From assembly GCF_023856365.1 (NCBI RefSeq), contig NW_026042664.1, forward strand, positions 62,001 through 126,000: a DNA stretch of 64,000 nucleotides, written 5' to 3'. Below the pieces are notes generated by a model. The model was not told the origin of the DNA and made no database searches. It was given only the letters and a program-made list of their open reading frames with translations. The stretch's first letter is position 1. Every line of letters starts with the position of its first letter. The position numbers were made by a program, and so were the translations under genes. This DNA is from Brienomyrus brachyistius (taxonomy: Eukaryota > Chordata > Actinopteri > Osteoglossiformes > Mormyridae). Shown here in pieces: positions 1 to 16,343 of this stretch.

Positions 1-204
1 ATGACGTCGTTATCTCCTATATAATATCAGATAAATGTAACTCCAGCAAAAAAATACCTAAATACTGGGGCAGTTTGACGACTGTTTTTTGTCTCTCCCA
101 TCTTGCTCTCCATGGGAGATGCTGACACATGCAGCACCAGTCAAAAGTATGGACACACCTGCTCTTAATGCATTTGTCTCTATTTTAGCTGTTATTCACC
201 TTAT

Positions 205-565
205 AGTAAAAGGCCTTTGGGCATGGAAGTTATGCATATGAAGTACTGCAAAGACAAAATTTTTGTCTCTTCAAAATAGGAGCCATTGGCTTCGATGACA
301 GCATTGCGGACTCAACCAGCTAACATATGTACCCACCTGGACCGTTTCTCCAACAGTCCTCGAGTTTCCACAAGTTCTGCGCGCAAGCTGGCTACCTTAC
401 TCTTACTCTCATCCAACTGATCCCAAACCAGCTCTATAGAGTTTAGGTTGGGGGGCTGTGGGGACCATCTCTTTCCTAGTTCACAAGGTAATAAGCTACT
501 TGCATAACCTTCAAGGTGGGCTTTGGGTCATTATCTTGCTGAAAAACAAGTCATTTTCAGTAGGT
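205..565 (-). mobile_element. Tc1/mariner-like transposase relic (3' part)
   Basis: Read on the minus strand, this stretch gives a decayed D34E-type transposase C-terminus. It holds a QQDNDPK-like catalytic-Asp block, then a SPQPPNLNSIELVWD block with the SP-x-LN-x-IE signature of Tc1 elements, then a tail ending near 205. An in-frame stop separates the two blocks and neither inverted repeat could be placed, so it is a dead fragment. Confidence 0.7.
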
Positions 566-574
566 GTGTCCAGA

Positions 575-725
575 ATTTTTAACTAGAATAGGAGCCAGCA
601 ACCCTAGAACAATTTGGGGGTTAGGGTCCTTGCTCAAGGGCCCAGTGGTGAAATCACTCTGCCAACCCTGCCAACCAGCAACCTTCTTTTCATGGGCAAA
701 CATCACAGAGCCACACAACACCCCT
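575..725 (-). repeat. tRNA-derived SINE fragment
   Basis: The minus-strand text resembles the SINEs at 1555-1760 and 11395-11510. All carry the same block in which 'cccagtggtgaaatcactct' precedes a degenerate B-box region. It is a short, diverged copy without a clear tail. Confidence 0.5.
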
Positions 726-764
726 ATGTTAACAGTAAGAAGTGAGTGACTGAGCTGTGTGTGT

Positions 765-960
765 GTGTGTGTGGCTCAGCTGGTTAGGATGCCAGCGTTA
801 TCATCAGAAGATCACTGGTTCACATCACTGGTGATCACACCACTGGGCCGGCGAGTTTGCTCTAGGGACAGGCTGACCCTGATTTCTCAAAAAAAAAAAA
901 AAAAAAAAAAAACATTCTTCACTTTGGATAAAACTGTCTGCTAAATATTTACAACATTAA
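765..960 (+). repeat. tRNA-derived SINE with poly-A and 'gataaaactgtctgctaaat' tail
   Basis: An A-box-like TGGCTCAGCTGGTTAGG at 772 is followed by a weak B box (GGTTCACATC) and the phrase 'actgggccg...ctagggacaggctgaccctg'. A 22-base A run starts near 889, and the tail 'ttggataaaactgtctgctaaat' is shared by many fish SINEs. The element at 14785-14960 is a second copy of the same family. Confidence 0.65.
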
Positions 961-1093
961 GTAAATAAAAGTGAAAGTCTCCCTCTTTATATGACAAGAC
1001 ATCCGCAGCTTGCGAAGGACAGTCAGTCCGTAACGAGTACAAAAAACTGGCCTTGCCGATCGGCTCTTCAAAGGTAAATAAAGATTAAGGTTA

Positions 1094-4849
<3,756 letters not shown>

Positions 4850-5408
4850 TTTTCAGTCCGTACTAAAGACGTATTGCAAAATAAGCAGAGGTCCAACAGT
4901 AGGCCTTTGAATGGGCTACAGGCTGCATTGGGTTCTGCTGCTTTTTCTTCCGAGTCGCCTGCCCCTCCTCCCCCGAAGTCATCGGCTCTTCCTCGGTTGT
5001 ATCACACACAGGTTCGGAAACATTCGATGCGCATTACCGTCCCCTCCTGCACTGGAGGGTTAAGGACAACGTGATTATATCGAACCAAAATTGAAATGTG
5101 CAAGTTGACTTTCCTAGTTATACGTCTTCATTTTTATTCTGGGTTTAACAACCATGAGTTTATGACGTATTTTACATGATTAGTTGGCGACTGGACCTTA
5201 TTGTTTATATCTCTTATTAAGGATCCATCCATCCATACATCAATTATCAAAACCACACACTTACAATCCGAGTCTAGTTTCATATGCTGCGCTGCTGAGC
5301 GACCCGCAGAATATTATGCATGAGTACAAGTCACAAGCCCCGTTTCCACTAACACGGGGCCGGTTCTAGCTTGGTGCCTTTTGAGACCGAGGCAAAAAGA
5401 TGCAGACT

Positions 5409-5480
5409 CTCCCCGTCGGGGAATCGAACCCCGGTCTCCCGCGTGACAGGCGGGGATACTCACCACTATACTAACGAGGA
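5409..5480 (-). tRNA. tRNA-Asp (anticodon GTC)
   Basis: The minus strand gives a 72-base cloverleaf with acceptor arm TCCTCGT paired to ACGGGGA and A-box TTAGTATAGTGGTGAGTA. The anticodon loop is CTGTCAC (GTC) and the T arm is GGGGTTCGATTCCCC (B box). There is no intron and no mismatch that would suggest a pseudogene. It lies between the divergent u2af2 and rgs11 genes. Confidence 0.95.
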
Positions 5481-6004
5481 GATGTACGCGCACTACTTTT
5501 ACATCTTCAAGATAAACAGCGGATGACTACTAACATTTGCGAGTAATCAATGACTGAGCTTCATGTCATGACCATGGTGCTCAAGAGAAGAAAAAATACA
5601 TAATGTACGTCCACTGATACCAGAACAACCATATAGCTTTATACTAAGACGATGATTAAACGGAAAATTCCTTTACAAAACACTGCCACAAAATCATAGT
5701 TTCGCAATATTACATCGTGCAACGGGACACAGTGTAAGTACGTGAAGTCGGTAATTAAATCAAGAAAAAAAAGTGAGAGGAAAAGAATACTTTTCTATTA
5801 TCATATTTTTCTAACTGGCCAAACTGAGTCATATTTTGATTATACACACTAACAGAAAAACAGTGCAAATCTCCGGTAGTCCGTTTCACTTGCGCTCCGC
5901 TATGGGGCAGTAACAAGCAGAGCTTAAGTGTGGAAGGAAAAAAAAAAACACAGGACAGCATCAATCCCAACTTCACAAACGCCGGAGATCGAGATGCTGT
6001 AAGC

Positions 6005-9000
6005 ATGACAATTAACATCTTTATCCAAGGGAACAGCTGCAAGACACAGATGCCGCGCCTAACAAAGGTAGGATCGATTCCGAAGTTCAGGCATTTACAG
6101 ACGCGGACTCTTCTGGAGTTGATTTTTTTCGGGAGATACGCATCAACTTCAAAAGTATGAACCGCATTATATCTATATCTGTTATGACGTTGTAGCTATT
6201 GATACTGATGCATCACAAAAATAATTTAAATGTTTTTTCATTCTGACATATGTTCGTTCGGACGAGGATTTTATTATATGAGATAAGTTTTAAATGAAAA
6301 CTTTTTTTAATCTATATGATTAATTCTCGAATCTAAGCCAGACTTCACATAAATCATTCATTCATAAATATAATGGAACATACAACATCCAGGTATCCAT
6401 GAAATTTATGATCAGGCTATACGTTTGTGATAACAACAAAACAACACAACATGTATATTTACAATATATGGGCCTATTGTTTAATATTGCCTCCAAATTA
6501 TAGCCAGACAATAACGCAATAGGCCGACATCAAACTATTTTCATGTAAAACAAAAGTGCTGGCAGTTTGCTTGTGCTTACAGACCCCGCCTTGAGCCCAT
6601 CCAGAAAGATCCCAAAAATAACCGACAAGCAAAGGTTGTAACAATCTGAGCATGTTTAGTTTAATGTAATCAGGAGCCGAATTAATAACGCGAATAAATG
6701 ATCAAACCGAAAGTCTGTAGTCGGGAATATCCGATAACGTCTTTGACGTGCAGTTAAGATAGTCAGAGGAAAAACCTTGTAGTTTACTTATATATATGCC
6801 TAAATATATGAGTGTGTCTCTCCGGTGATTTAATGATGAATATAACGATTACATATCAAATCACACATTAAGCAATTATTATATTACTAGGTTGAACGTT
6901 TTCACTATGTCTGTCGTCACCTTGATTTCACGATTTTGACTATTCTTCTTATCCCAGATTGAACAAGTCATTGTGGCGATGCAAGATCCCGACATGGGGA
7001 TAAAGATGAAGAATCAAAGACTGTTAATCACAGTGATTCCACATGCGATGACAGGTGCACGATACATATTTTACTTTTTAAAAATAATTTTTCATGCCGC
7101 CCGGGTTGTCTTACACCCGGCCGTGCAGTGTCCCGGGGGCCGGGTCCTAATGGTCATTTAAGCCCTTCACAGGAAAGCCCATACATCGGCGGTCTTCGGG
7201 AATCCTGTGCATTAAGACTGTCATCGATCTCCTTGCGCTCATATTTATTTATGTAATTTATTTATCGAGTTCAGCGTTTTTGATTTATGACGGCTTAATG
7301 CATTTCTCGACTCTAACTAGATGCCTTCCTCGCTATGCCTTCCCAGGAAATGATATCGTGGAGTGGCTAATTCAGAAGTACTCCATCATGGAAGAAGGTA
7401 GGGCCGAGAAGTATGTAGGGAAGCGTTACCTGGTGCTCTTATGTGAGGTTAATCGATTGTTTTTTTCCCTTCGTGACGACGATGGCGCCCCTGCTGGCGA
7501 AAGACGTCATCAGGTTTTTTTTTTTTTGTAATAAAATAACAGAAATAAACGAGTCTTTTGAATAATAAATACAAATGAAGTAATAGAATTTGTCATCCAT
7601 ACAACAGATTAGCCTAGCTGCATTTATGTGTAAGCATATGCAATTCACGTGTCTGACAGAAGCATGTTCTGTTCCATTGATATTGCTGAGCCTGTGAATT
7701 AATAAATGTCAGAATTGAGCTTGTCCATAACATAGACACCCCATTCGCCTGAAGCTTTTGGGATTTTCTTCCCCTGGCGTCAATTTTCTGCTGAATTATT
7801 TATCTTTCTGCTGAGAGGCTATTAGTACAAATAATCTGTAGGCCAGTCCCGAGTCGCGCCGCTACGCATGCTGAGCTGTACGGTTTGATAGTCCCGATGC
7901 AAACTTCGCTGATAGCCAGAGGCAGTCAGTCATGCCTGGAGAAATATCGCTATCCGTCTCCCTCATTATGCACTTCTGCAAGACGCTGTTGTCCTGAATT
8001 CCCGGGCGATGCAGATGAGGTTTTAAATAGCAAGGGAGCAGATTTCCCTGATTTACAGCCCAGATTGGAAAAGAAGTCGGAATGGAAAGGAGGGGACTTT
8101 TAGGCAGTAGATGGCAGATGCATTAACAGACTTGAATGGGCAAAAAACCTGTTGCCCCGGTAAGCAGTTACCCCTCCCTGTAAACACTAGGCTTCCCCCT
8201 AGCAGCGCTGTTGCTGCGCCGGTCTGAAACCCCCGGGAGCGCCTGACTGCCAATGGCCGCGGAGGCAGCCGGAAAGTGGAAAGTCCCAATTACTCGTAAT
8301 TAATTATAGTTCCGATGAGGAATGCACCATCCCCGCGGCTTATTCTGTGCACCATGTCAACGTTTTTTCCAGTTACTTGCTATACCGTAAAATAAAATAT
8401 AATATGCCTACTCAGTTTCTAGTTATCGTGTGTTCTACTGTATTCCACTGACAAAAATTTAGAGAATTACTATGCCTAAATCTGGGCTACGAGTAGTGGA
8501 TTTGTTTGAGCTTTGAGTAGTTTACGTGGAAATGAGTGACCACTTTGTGTGTTTTCAGAGGCACTTCATGTGGGGAATCTGATCGTGAAGCACGGCTACA
8601 TTTACCCCCTAAAGGACCCCAGGACGCTCGTCCTGGGGCCCGACGAGACGCCGTATCGCTTCCAGGTAACCTAAAACCACGGTTTCTTCAGATGGAGGGC
8701 AGCGCGAGAGGGTGGTGGCCATGTGGGGGGGCACGCATATCGAAACTATTCGTTGGAGAGACTGCGGAATTACCGTGTAGGACAGTATTTCTCAATCTGG
8801 TCCGGGCTCCAGAGCTGAGAGGGTGCAAAAACGTAGACTGTCTGGTAGGGAGCTGGGAGGGAGCAAAAACGTGGATCATCTGTGTGTCGCCGAGGACCGG
8901 ATTGGGAAACACTGATGTATGAGAACCAATGCCAGTTAAAGTAGCAAAATGCCTTCCACCCGCCTTGTCCCTGACATGTTAAATCACAAAGCACCTTTGT

Positions 9001-12000
9001 CACGCTGCTTCTGAATAGTTTCAAATGACAGCATCTCCTTTTTGCTAGACTCCGTACTTCTGGAGCTCTCAGCAGTGGCCAGCCTCCGAGCTAGATTACG
9101 GTGATTACCAATTATTAATCATGTGCTCGCCTATTACATCATTACTTCCCTTTACTAGAATAATAGAAAAACACAGTTTCTTGCCATGTCTTTCTTTTGC
9201 TCTTCTAAAGCGATTTATTTGACTAAGAAGAATATCAGAAAGCAAGGGCAGCTGATAGACTATGAAAAGGTAAGAGAAAATTTTTATTTATGTACATTTC
9301 AATGCTATTCTTATTCGCTGGTCTGAAGCATTGCTTGATGAGATCATGTGATAGCTGAATGCTCATGGGAGTTTTACTTACACAAAATATTATGAGGGTA
9401 GAAGGAAAAATGATTGGTTCAGAGAGATAACCAATTAGATTGTACATGAGGTGGATCCGAGCAACTAGAGGAGGCAGGAGCAACCAATCAGATGTCTTGG
9501 TCCTGCCTCCTCTGCAATCTGATTGGTTATCTATCCGAACCAATCATTTTCCTTCTGCCCTCAGAACATTTTTGTGTAAGAAAACCTCCCACCAATTATG
9601 CACATAGTAGGATCGCACATAGACATCCACCAACTTGCCGCCATGTTGCGTCAGGGTCAACGCATTTTAGGTTCTCATCAGTAAGAGGGTTTGTGAATCC
9701 GACACTGCCAGCTGATATCCTGGGAGGGGTTCGGCCTGTGAGTCATAACGTGAACCCATGCAGCAACGCAGCCAGCCGTGCGACCTGGCAATGTCGCATT
9801 TAAACATCGTCTCCGCAGGACAGCTACAACATGTTGCACAAACGGATCAACCACACCTGGGACTTCGTGGTGATGCAGGCGAAGGAGCAGCTCAGGTAAA
9901 CCCCACCCCAGCCCGGGAATACTGTCGCATCGAGCTATGAAATCAATTTCATAAATGCACACAAGGGGACAGATGAGAATGGATGAATAAATCTCGTATT
10001 AAGAGGATGATGATGTTACCTAAATTAAAAAGTAACATGGTGTGTGGTCATAATTTCCCTCCTATCTGTTAAATCAGACCTCAGCCTAAACACTAGAGTC
10101 GGAAATCCATTTCTAAGTGAAAAAGGAAACAGAAAAATGAAAACCCTACCTTGCAGTTCAGTGATTACCGCTATATGCTAATTACCCAGTATGCTTTCTG
10201 ACTCTCCATCGACTGCTCTGCTCCTACCAGGGCAGCCAAACAGAGGCGCAAGGCGGACCGCATCGTGCTGGAATGTCAGGAACAGGCCTACTGGCTCGTC
10301 AACAGACCGCCAGTAAGCACCTCCCCCGAAACCCCTGACTCCCTACATCTGCCCCGGCGAAAACCCAGTATGCTGTGATTAGAGTAAAGCACACACTGGG
10401 TAAACCTGAACTCAATGCACCTTGGCAGCTCGAATATCGCCTCAGGCTGGGGGCGATTCTAGGATTTTTTTGAGGTTGTGGGGCAGAGTGGTGGCTCTGG
10501 GCCTAGGGATCTGTGCAAGCAAGTGGAAGGTTGTTGGTTCAAATCCTGTGAATGCCCAGAGTGATTCTACTCCGTTGGGCCTTTCAGCAAGGGCCTTAAC
10601 CTGCAATTGCTTTGTCCTGGGTATGACATTAATCTACATGCAGGCCTGTTAGGAGATCCTTCAACTTACAGGGGAAACTTGGCAGGATTGGCAGGAAGGC
10701 ATAGGCAGGGTCCCATTCCCCCACAGAGAGCTGGGGGGTTGTGCAGTTCTCTCCCACGACAACGGGTTTGTTCAATGAAGGAAGGCAAAGGAAACATCTG
10801 TAAGGACATATGGAACATTTCCGGTATAATTTTCGATCTCCGTCATCTCCAGAGCATTGAGCTCAGCAAAATTCACGGGGGGGGGGGGGGGGGGGGAGTT
10901 TTATCTTCGTTAAGTAAGACACACAGAGTGTCTCCATGCATACTTTGTGGGGGAGGAATATATCACTTCAGGCCTGATAACCCACTACTGCTTCAGTGTG
11001 ATCATGAAATATTTACTTAGCTGGGAAGAAGCCTATGTTCTGTGGGACGAGAGCTTTCAGAAGACAGACAGGACAGCAGGCTGCGGGAATGAGCAACTGC
11101 ACCCTCGCTGAGTGTAATTTGGAGTTCATGAATAACACAGGAGAGTGGAGAATGAAAGTGTGGGACAGGAGCAGAGTGTGGTGTGTATCTGGCTTAATCC
11201 CGGCCGTCACTAGGGCCCCTTTCTGCTGGGTGCGCAGCATCTCTCAGGGCTAATAAGCATCAGCGTTTATGTGGGCCATTATCCCCATCCGGGGCGGCAT
11301 CAGGAGGTGGGAATGGCAGCCACGCAGCTGCGGATCACATCCTAAATTCAGCTTATTTTGCAGATGTACCTTTTATTGAGACTAGAGCAGTTGGGGGTTT
11401 AGGGACTTCTCTCAGGGGTCCAGTGGTGATGTCACTCTGCTGACTGTGGGATTTAAACCGGCAACCTTCCAGTCATAGGCGGCGACTGCCAACCCGCTCA
11501 GCCACACACCACCTTCATTGATGAAACCCACCGTTTTGACGCCAATTAGACGGAAACACAGTTGAGCCAAAAACCACGCAGCGTAGGGCCCCCCAGTCAG
11601 GTGCTGCTCGTGTTTAAAAGGCAGGGACGCTCTGCACTCTGGTACGGCCAGGTGGACGGGGGAAGCTGGGGGGGGGGGGGGGGATTAAAACCAGCAAATG
11701 ACAAAATGGCCGCTTCCTGCCTCCTTTCTCTTTGCCCGAGAAACACGAGACGCATCGCTAAGACTGGTGATGCTTGGATCTGGGAGAGAGGAGTGCGAAG
11801 GGACTGGGAGACGGCCTGAAGCTAAAATGCAGACATGCTGTGTTTGCGTCTCCCCCCCCACCACCCCCCCACTTGTTGGGCCTTTTAAACGAGCTGGAAG
11901 AGGATCCCACCTCCGGAATACCGGATCCATTATCTGACCTCTATTCCTGCGGCTCAGGCTTAATGCTGCATGTTAGCGGAGAGATAATGGATGTAATTGC

Positions 12001-15000
12001 AAATAGCAGCGTAATAATTTGCCAAATAGTCTCTCTGCTGTTAAGTCCTGAGCTGATCTGAAGCACTTTAATTGGGATTTAAGGAAACCATGTTAAATCA
12101 GATTGCATTCAGTATCGACATTTGGTTAGTTTATTCTGTAAAGCAGGGTACCCCAGTCCTGATCATGGATACTGTGTCACCGACTGGCCCTCCAGGACCG
12201 AATGGTCCTTTTGGAAAGCTGTCACACTGTCCCCTACTGGGCAGTGTCGCCATGGGCTGTACCCAGTGGCATCATGGGAAATGTGACCAGTAGTGCTAAG
12301 GGGTATTAATGCAGCGTTAGACCGGCGTCAGTCTGCTTGAGAGAAACGAGCTCACTCTTCATCTGAAGTTCAGCTAAGGATTTCTCACCCTCTGATTTTC
12401 TGCAGCCGGGAACATTCAGCGTTCAAGAACAAGGCCCTGAGCGAAGGAACCGGCACAACTCCCGAGTCCAGCTGGTCTGAGCTTTTTATTAAGCATATAC
12501 ATTTTTTCCGTAATGCCAGTACCTGCTGTTTATCGCCTCTGTCAGTCACAGGACCGGATCCGGGCAAACAAGAGAGCCGCTCGGGGCCTAGATAAGATCA
12601 AAGTCATGAAGAAAAAATATGTATATTAATATCTATATATATATGGCAGCTATAGGCAGAATAGGCTGTTGCCTTGGGCCCCCAAATTACCCAAGGAAGT
12701 GAAGTGATAATCAGTGTTTTTGGTGGGAGGGCATCCGAGGGAAGCTCGTGTGTGAGTGTGACAGCACTTCGTTGTGCTCATCTTTCTGTCTCACTTCTTC
12801 CTCACTTCCTGCTCTCGTTTTCCATGCTAACGTAAGTACGTCAGCAGTCCCACAATACATACTCGTAATAGTGCTATATTATTCATGGTTTCTAGACTGG
12901 ATGTCTGCTTAGTAAAGCCAGGAGCTGAGTGTGAGCAGAATTCCTACTGTCTGATTCCTTGCATGTGATTCGCTCGTGGGAGTTTTACCCTCACAAAAAT
13001 GTTCTGAGGGCAGAAGGAAAAATGATTGGTTCAGAGAGATAACCAATTAGATTGTAGAGGAGGTGGGTCTAAGGAACTAGAGGAGGCAGGAACAAGACAT
13101 CTGATTGGTTGACCCCCCCCCCTCCTCTAGTTGCCTGTATCCACCACTTCTACAGTCTGATTGGTTATCTCTCTGAACCAATGAACCTTGTGCCCTCAGA
13201 ACATTTTTGCGCAAGTAAAACTCCCATAAACATGTGGCTTATATCATGTTTAGAGACGGTTTTGTTTCTTCCTTCTTTACAGAACAGAACGCGGACTACT
13301 ACAAAAGAGAGGTAAGCCTGAAAGAATTTAGAGTGAACCTGTTTCAGCTGATGGGATGGTTGCCAAGAACAACCAAAGAGGGTGATTAAGTGGGCTCTTA
13401 AGAATGCTGTCATAAGAAAATTGCTTCGGAAGGATCTACATCTGTGTTGTCGTTTTCTTTTGTTGGCTCTCAGATATTGACAAATTCTGTTTAAAGGTAC
13501 AACAGCATGGCTCTTATCAGGGCTTGGATGTGTACCATGCTGTGCCTTTTTTCTGACTCTTATATTCCCCGTGTGATTTTTCATGGCTCCCGACACCAGA
13601 TTGAACACATCAGGAAATCCCTGGGCCGCTCGAGGGTCAAGTCCTCCATCTGCCTGGAAAGGTTGGATAACAGCCTCCCCCACCTACCCCCCCCCAACAC
13701 CTGTGATTCAGCCTCAGTCCCAGCATAGCTGGGGGACCACTGGTTCGACACCAGTCCACATTAGTCCCTAACTGGGGGATATCTCTGGGTATTCTGTATA
13801 CTGTGCCTCTGATTGGTGGGGGGGGGGATCTATTTCATGTTAATTCTGACAAAAATGCTGGGGACTGCTCTTTGTGAAAATCTAACCTCGTTATTTCGTT
13901 CTTTCGTCCATCTGCCCATCCATCTTTCACCATAAATCTCAGAGTCACACATATCCTGGATTAATGATGCCTAACTAATATTGAAACCGGTTGACTATTA
14001 AACTGAATTGAACTGTATTTAACTGCAAATAATTACTTAATATTGATCAGAAGGTCGCCGGTTCAAGCCTGGCTTCAGCACACTTGTGGGTCCTTGAACA
14101 AGGCCCTTAACCCCCAGGTTCCTGGGAGCCTCTACGGGCAGCTGCCCTTTGCTACCAAGCTTTCTCTCACCTATGGAGAGCAAGATGGAGGAGATGAAAA
14201 GAGAATTTCCTTATAGGGTTCAATGACGTATAATCATTTCGTCACCATTTCGAGCTCCAGTTTGCTGGAATATGCCAGCATTGAACCTGAATATTTGATG
14301 ACTTGCAAGGATTATAGAAAGTAGGACTAAAACTGGGAATGGCTGGTCTTCTGTGTTCAGCTTCCTTAAGTTCAGCGAGCAGTACCTGAACCATGACCCC
14401 ATGATGCAAGGCTGCCCCCCCAGCAACCCCTGGATAACAGATGACACGGCACTCTGGACGCTGAATGCCGACATGTGAGTGTGCGTTACCGCGCCCCATC
14501 CTGCCTCTTCAGGGCCACACCCCCAGAGGTGACTGTCGTCTCTTCACTTCCACGCCTCCTGGTGCAGGGTGGAGACACCCACCAAGCTGCGGGTGGAACG
14601 ATGGGGGTTCGGCTTCACGGAGCTCCTTAGGGACCCTCTGGGACGGTGCAAGTTCAGGGAGTACCTGGAGAAGGAGTTCAGTGGTGAGCAGCATGTAGAC
14701 CCCCCCGCCCAAGTAGATCAGCTTCATGGAGGCATCGTCAGCAAGTAAGAATCATATTCATTATTTGATCACTGCGGGCCTATTTGGGCAGTGTGTGACT
14801 CAGCAGATTGGGATTCATTGCAGGAGGTCATCAGCTCAAATCCCAGAGTCAGCTGAGTGACCTCACTATTGGGCCGTCGATCAGTTACTCCAGGGACTGA
14901 CTGACCCTGCCCTCTCAAAAAAAAAAAAAAATAGGATCTAGCATCTGCTAAATTAATAATCATGATCCCTCTATGAAAGGCAATTCTCCTCCATATTGGC

Positions 15001-16065
15001 ATCGTGATGAGCGCCTCCTGCAGGTAGCTGATGCATGCGCTGTTTCATTCACAGTGGAGAACCTCTGTTTCTGGGAGGCCTGTGAGGACATCCGGCACGG
15101 CGAGAGCGCTACGATCCCGCAGAAGGTGGAAGAGGTCTACAAGTGAGTGCGACCTTGTGGCCCAGTGGGACAGTTTGCATCCCAGTTGAATTTAGAGCAG
15201 GCCCTGATGTGGCACTTGCTTACTCCCAGTGGGACTGCAAAGCTCAGGCTCATCACTTCCTTCCCCCCAGGCAGTTCCTGGCCCCGGGAGCCAGCAAGTG
15301 GGTAAACGTGGACAGCAAGACCATGGAGAAGACCCTGCAGGGCATGAAAAGCCCACATCGTTTTGTCCTGGATGACGCCCAGATGCACATCTATTTCCTG
15401 ATGAAGAAGGTAGGAGCATTAACTGTGCACAGCCATGAAAGTGGATGACAGCTTCATTAAAACGGGCTCTCGGCCTCTCCTCTCACCCTCAGGACTCCTA
15501 CGCCCGCTATTTAAAGTCCGATCTCTACAAAAACATGCTGGCTAGAGCCATAGAACCACAAGAGACCAAAAAAAGGTAAAACTATTATCTTCTATAAAAG
15601 GGGTCTTTCTGTAATATATTCCATGTATTTTATATAAGGGGATAAGACTCATATTGGTGTGGGATACACACAGGTTCTGTTTCTGGGGTTGTTAACGATT
15701 AATTCCAGGGATTTTTGGGCTTAGTGTGAACTGCTGGCTTCAGCTTAGCTTCGTCACTAAGACTACACAGAGTTCTGTAATGTTAATTGCTTTTGCGTCC
15801 CCTGTGATGCTCTCCAGTTTCTGTTTGTAATTCCACGGTAGTCAAGGATTTTCCAACATGGCTGACTTAGAAAAGGCAGTGCCACAAGTGTTAGCGGAAC
15901 GCTAACATGTTCTCCTTCCCATCATGCCCCAGTGTCTTTCCCTTTGTGAGACGCCAGCGGCACTCCAGCCGTAACCCTGCCCTTTTCGCCCAGGCCTTAG
16001 AGGACAACGGCAAGACCAAGTCCCTGGGGTCACCAGCAAGTCCCACAGCAGCCTGCTCTTCCTAA
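6005..16065 (+). CDS. rgs11: R7-family regulator of G-protein signalling, RGS11-like
   Basis: R7 RGS proteins pair with Gbeta5 and speed GTP hydrolysis by Galpha-i/o, chiefly in neurons and retina. Exons: 6005-6067, 6958-7054, 7347-7397, 8559-8665, 9049-9100, 9211-9269, 9819-9895, 10231-10312, 12406-12474, 13288-13311, 13600-13661, 14361-14474, 14568-14683, 15055-15142, 15271-15409, 15493-15575 and 15933-16065. Together they read 1,416 bases without a stop (about 471 aa; human RGS11 is of similar length). Domains: DEP at about residues 25-105 (GNDIVEWL), a helical DHEX segment, GGL from about 227 with SNPW near its end, and RGS from about 290 to 410 ([13 protein letters not shown], then LDDAQMHIY). 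The start at 6005 is chosen because MTI...QG...MPRLTK parallels the R7 N-terminus. SVFPF..RHSS at the C-terminus favours RGS11; a nearby IEPQET segment also resembles RGS9. The acceptor of exon 10 is ambiguous (13283 or 13288). Confidence 0.9.
9366..9591. mobile_element. Palindromic MITE, copy 1 (rgs11 intron 6)
   Basis: The left end TGGGAGTTTTAC and the right end reverse-complement each other imperfectly. The inner arms 'gattggttcagagagataaccaat' and 'attggttatctatccgaaccaatc' fold back on each other, so almost the whole 226 bp is a hairpin. A second copy is at 12977-13226. No target duplication is clear. Confidence 0.7.
10478..10660 (+). repeat. tRNA-derived SINE (rgs11 intron 8)
   Basis: The stretch 'gtggctctgggcctagggatctg' carries an A-box-like head and 'ggttgttggttcaaatcc' is a B box. 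It is followed by 'cagcaagggccttaacctgcaattgc'. This is the common fish SINE layout. A run of 20 G residues near 10877-10896 lies downstream in the same intron. Confidence 0.6.
11395..11510 (-). repeat. tRNA-derived SINE fragment (rgs11 intron 8)
   Basis: Minus-strand B box (GGTTTAAATCC) and the 'cagtggtgatgtcactctgctg' phrase place this in the same family as 575-725 and 1555-1760. The tail is missing. Confidence 0.5.
12977..13226. mobile_element. Palindromic MITE, copy 2 (rgs11 intron 9)
   Basis: Ends TGGGAGTTTTAC and GTAAAACTCCCA are perfect inverted repeats. The arms continue through 'aaaaatgttctgagggca' and 'ggttcagagagataaccaat' to a central C run near 13113. This 250 bp copy is longer and more symmetrical than copy 1, 3.4 kb upstream in the same gene. 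Confidence 0.75.
14035..14215 (+). repeat. SINE-like fragment (rgs11 intron 11)
   Basis: A B box (GGTTCAAGCCT) is followed by 'cttgaacaaggcccttaaccccc', the typical body of fish tRNA-derived SINEs. The head is lost. Confidence 0.5.
14785..14960 (+). repeat. tRNA-derived SINE, sister copy of 765-960
   Basis: The phrases 'attgggccgtcga', 'ccagggactgactgaccctg' and 'ctctcaaaaaaa' match the element at 765-960 in order. The B-box region is 'agctcaaatccc'. It lies in rgs11 intron 13. Confidence 0.6.
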
Positions 16066-16337
16066 CACTGCCTCCTGGGGGGGGGATGCACTCTGAGCTC
16101 ACTGCTGCCCCACAGAGGCTGTTTGGGGGCGGTGCTCTGCTGCTCTATTTGACGCAGTCTTCCAGGATTTTTAACTTCGGATGTATTTTTATTATAGTGT
16201 CATGTTAAATAAGAACAGACTAAATTATGGTTTAGATCAGAAGTGAGAAAAGTCCTGTGTCTCTATATATAGGAAAAGTTTATTTCATTAGTAACAGACA
16301 AACCATAGTTGAGCCAAATATTGCCTTATTACTAAGT

Positions 16338-16343
16338 AATAAA
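16338..16343 (+). terminator. Candidate rgs11 polyadenylation signal
   Basis: AATAAA lies 273 bases past the rgs11 stop codon; another lies at 16546. Which one is used cannot be decided from sequence. Confidence 0.4.

Noticed and set aside
5755..6160. Frames on both strands just upstream of rgs11 exon 2
   Set aside because: Only 6005-6067 fits the R7 N-terminus and a GT donor. The longer upstream start (5930) would add an unrelated Lys-rich leader.
8536..8922. 128-codon plus-strand frame overlapping rgs11 exon 4
   Set aside because: The real exon (8559-8665) reads in another frame. The longer frame continues past the GT donor into the intron.
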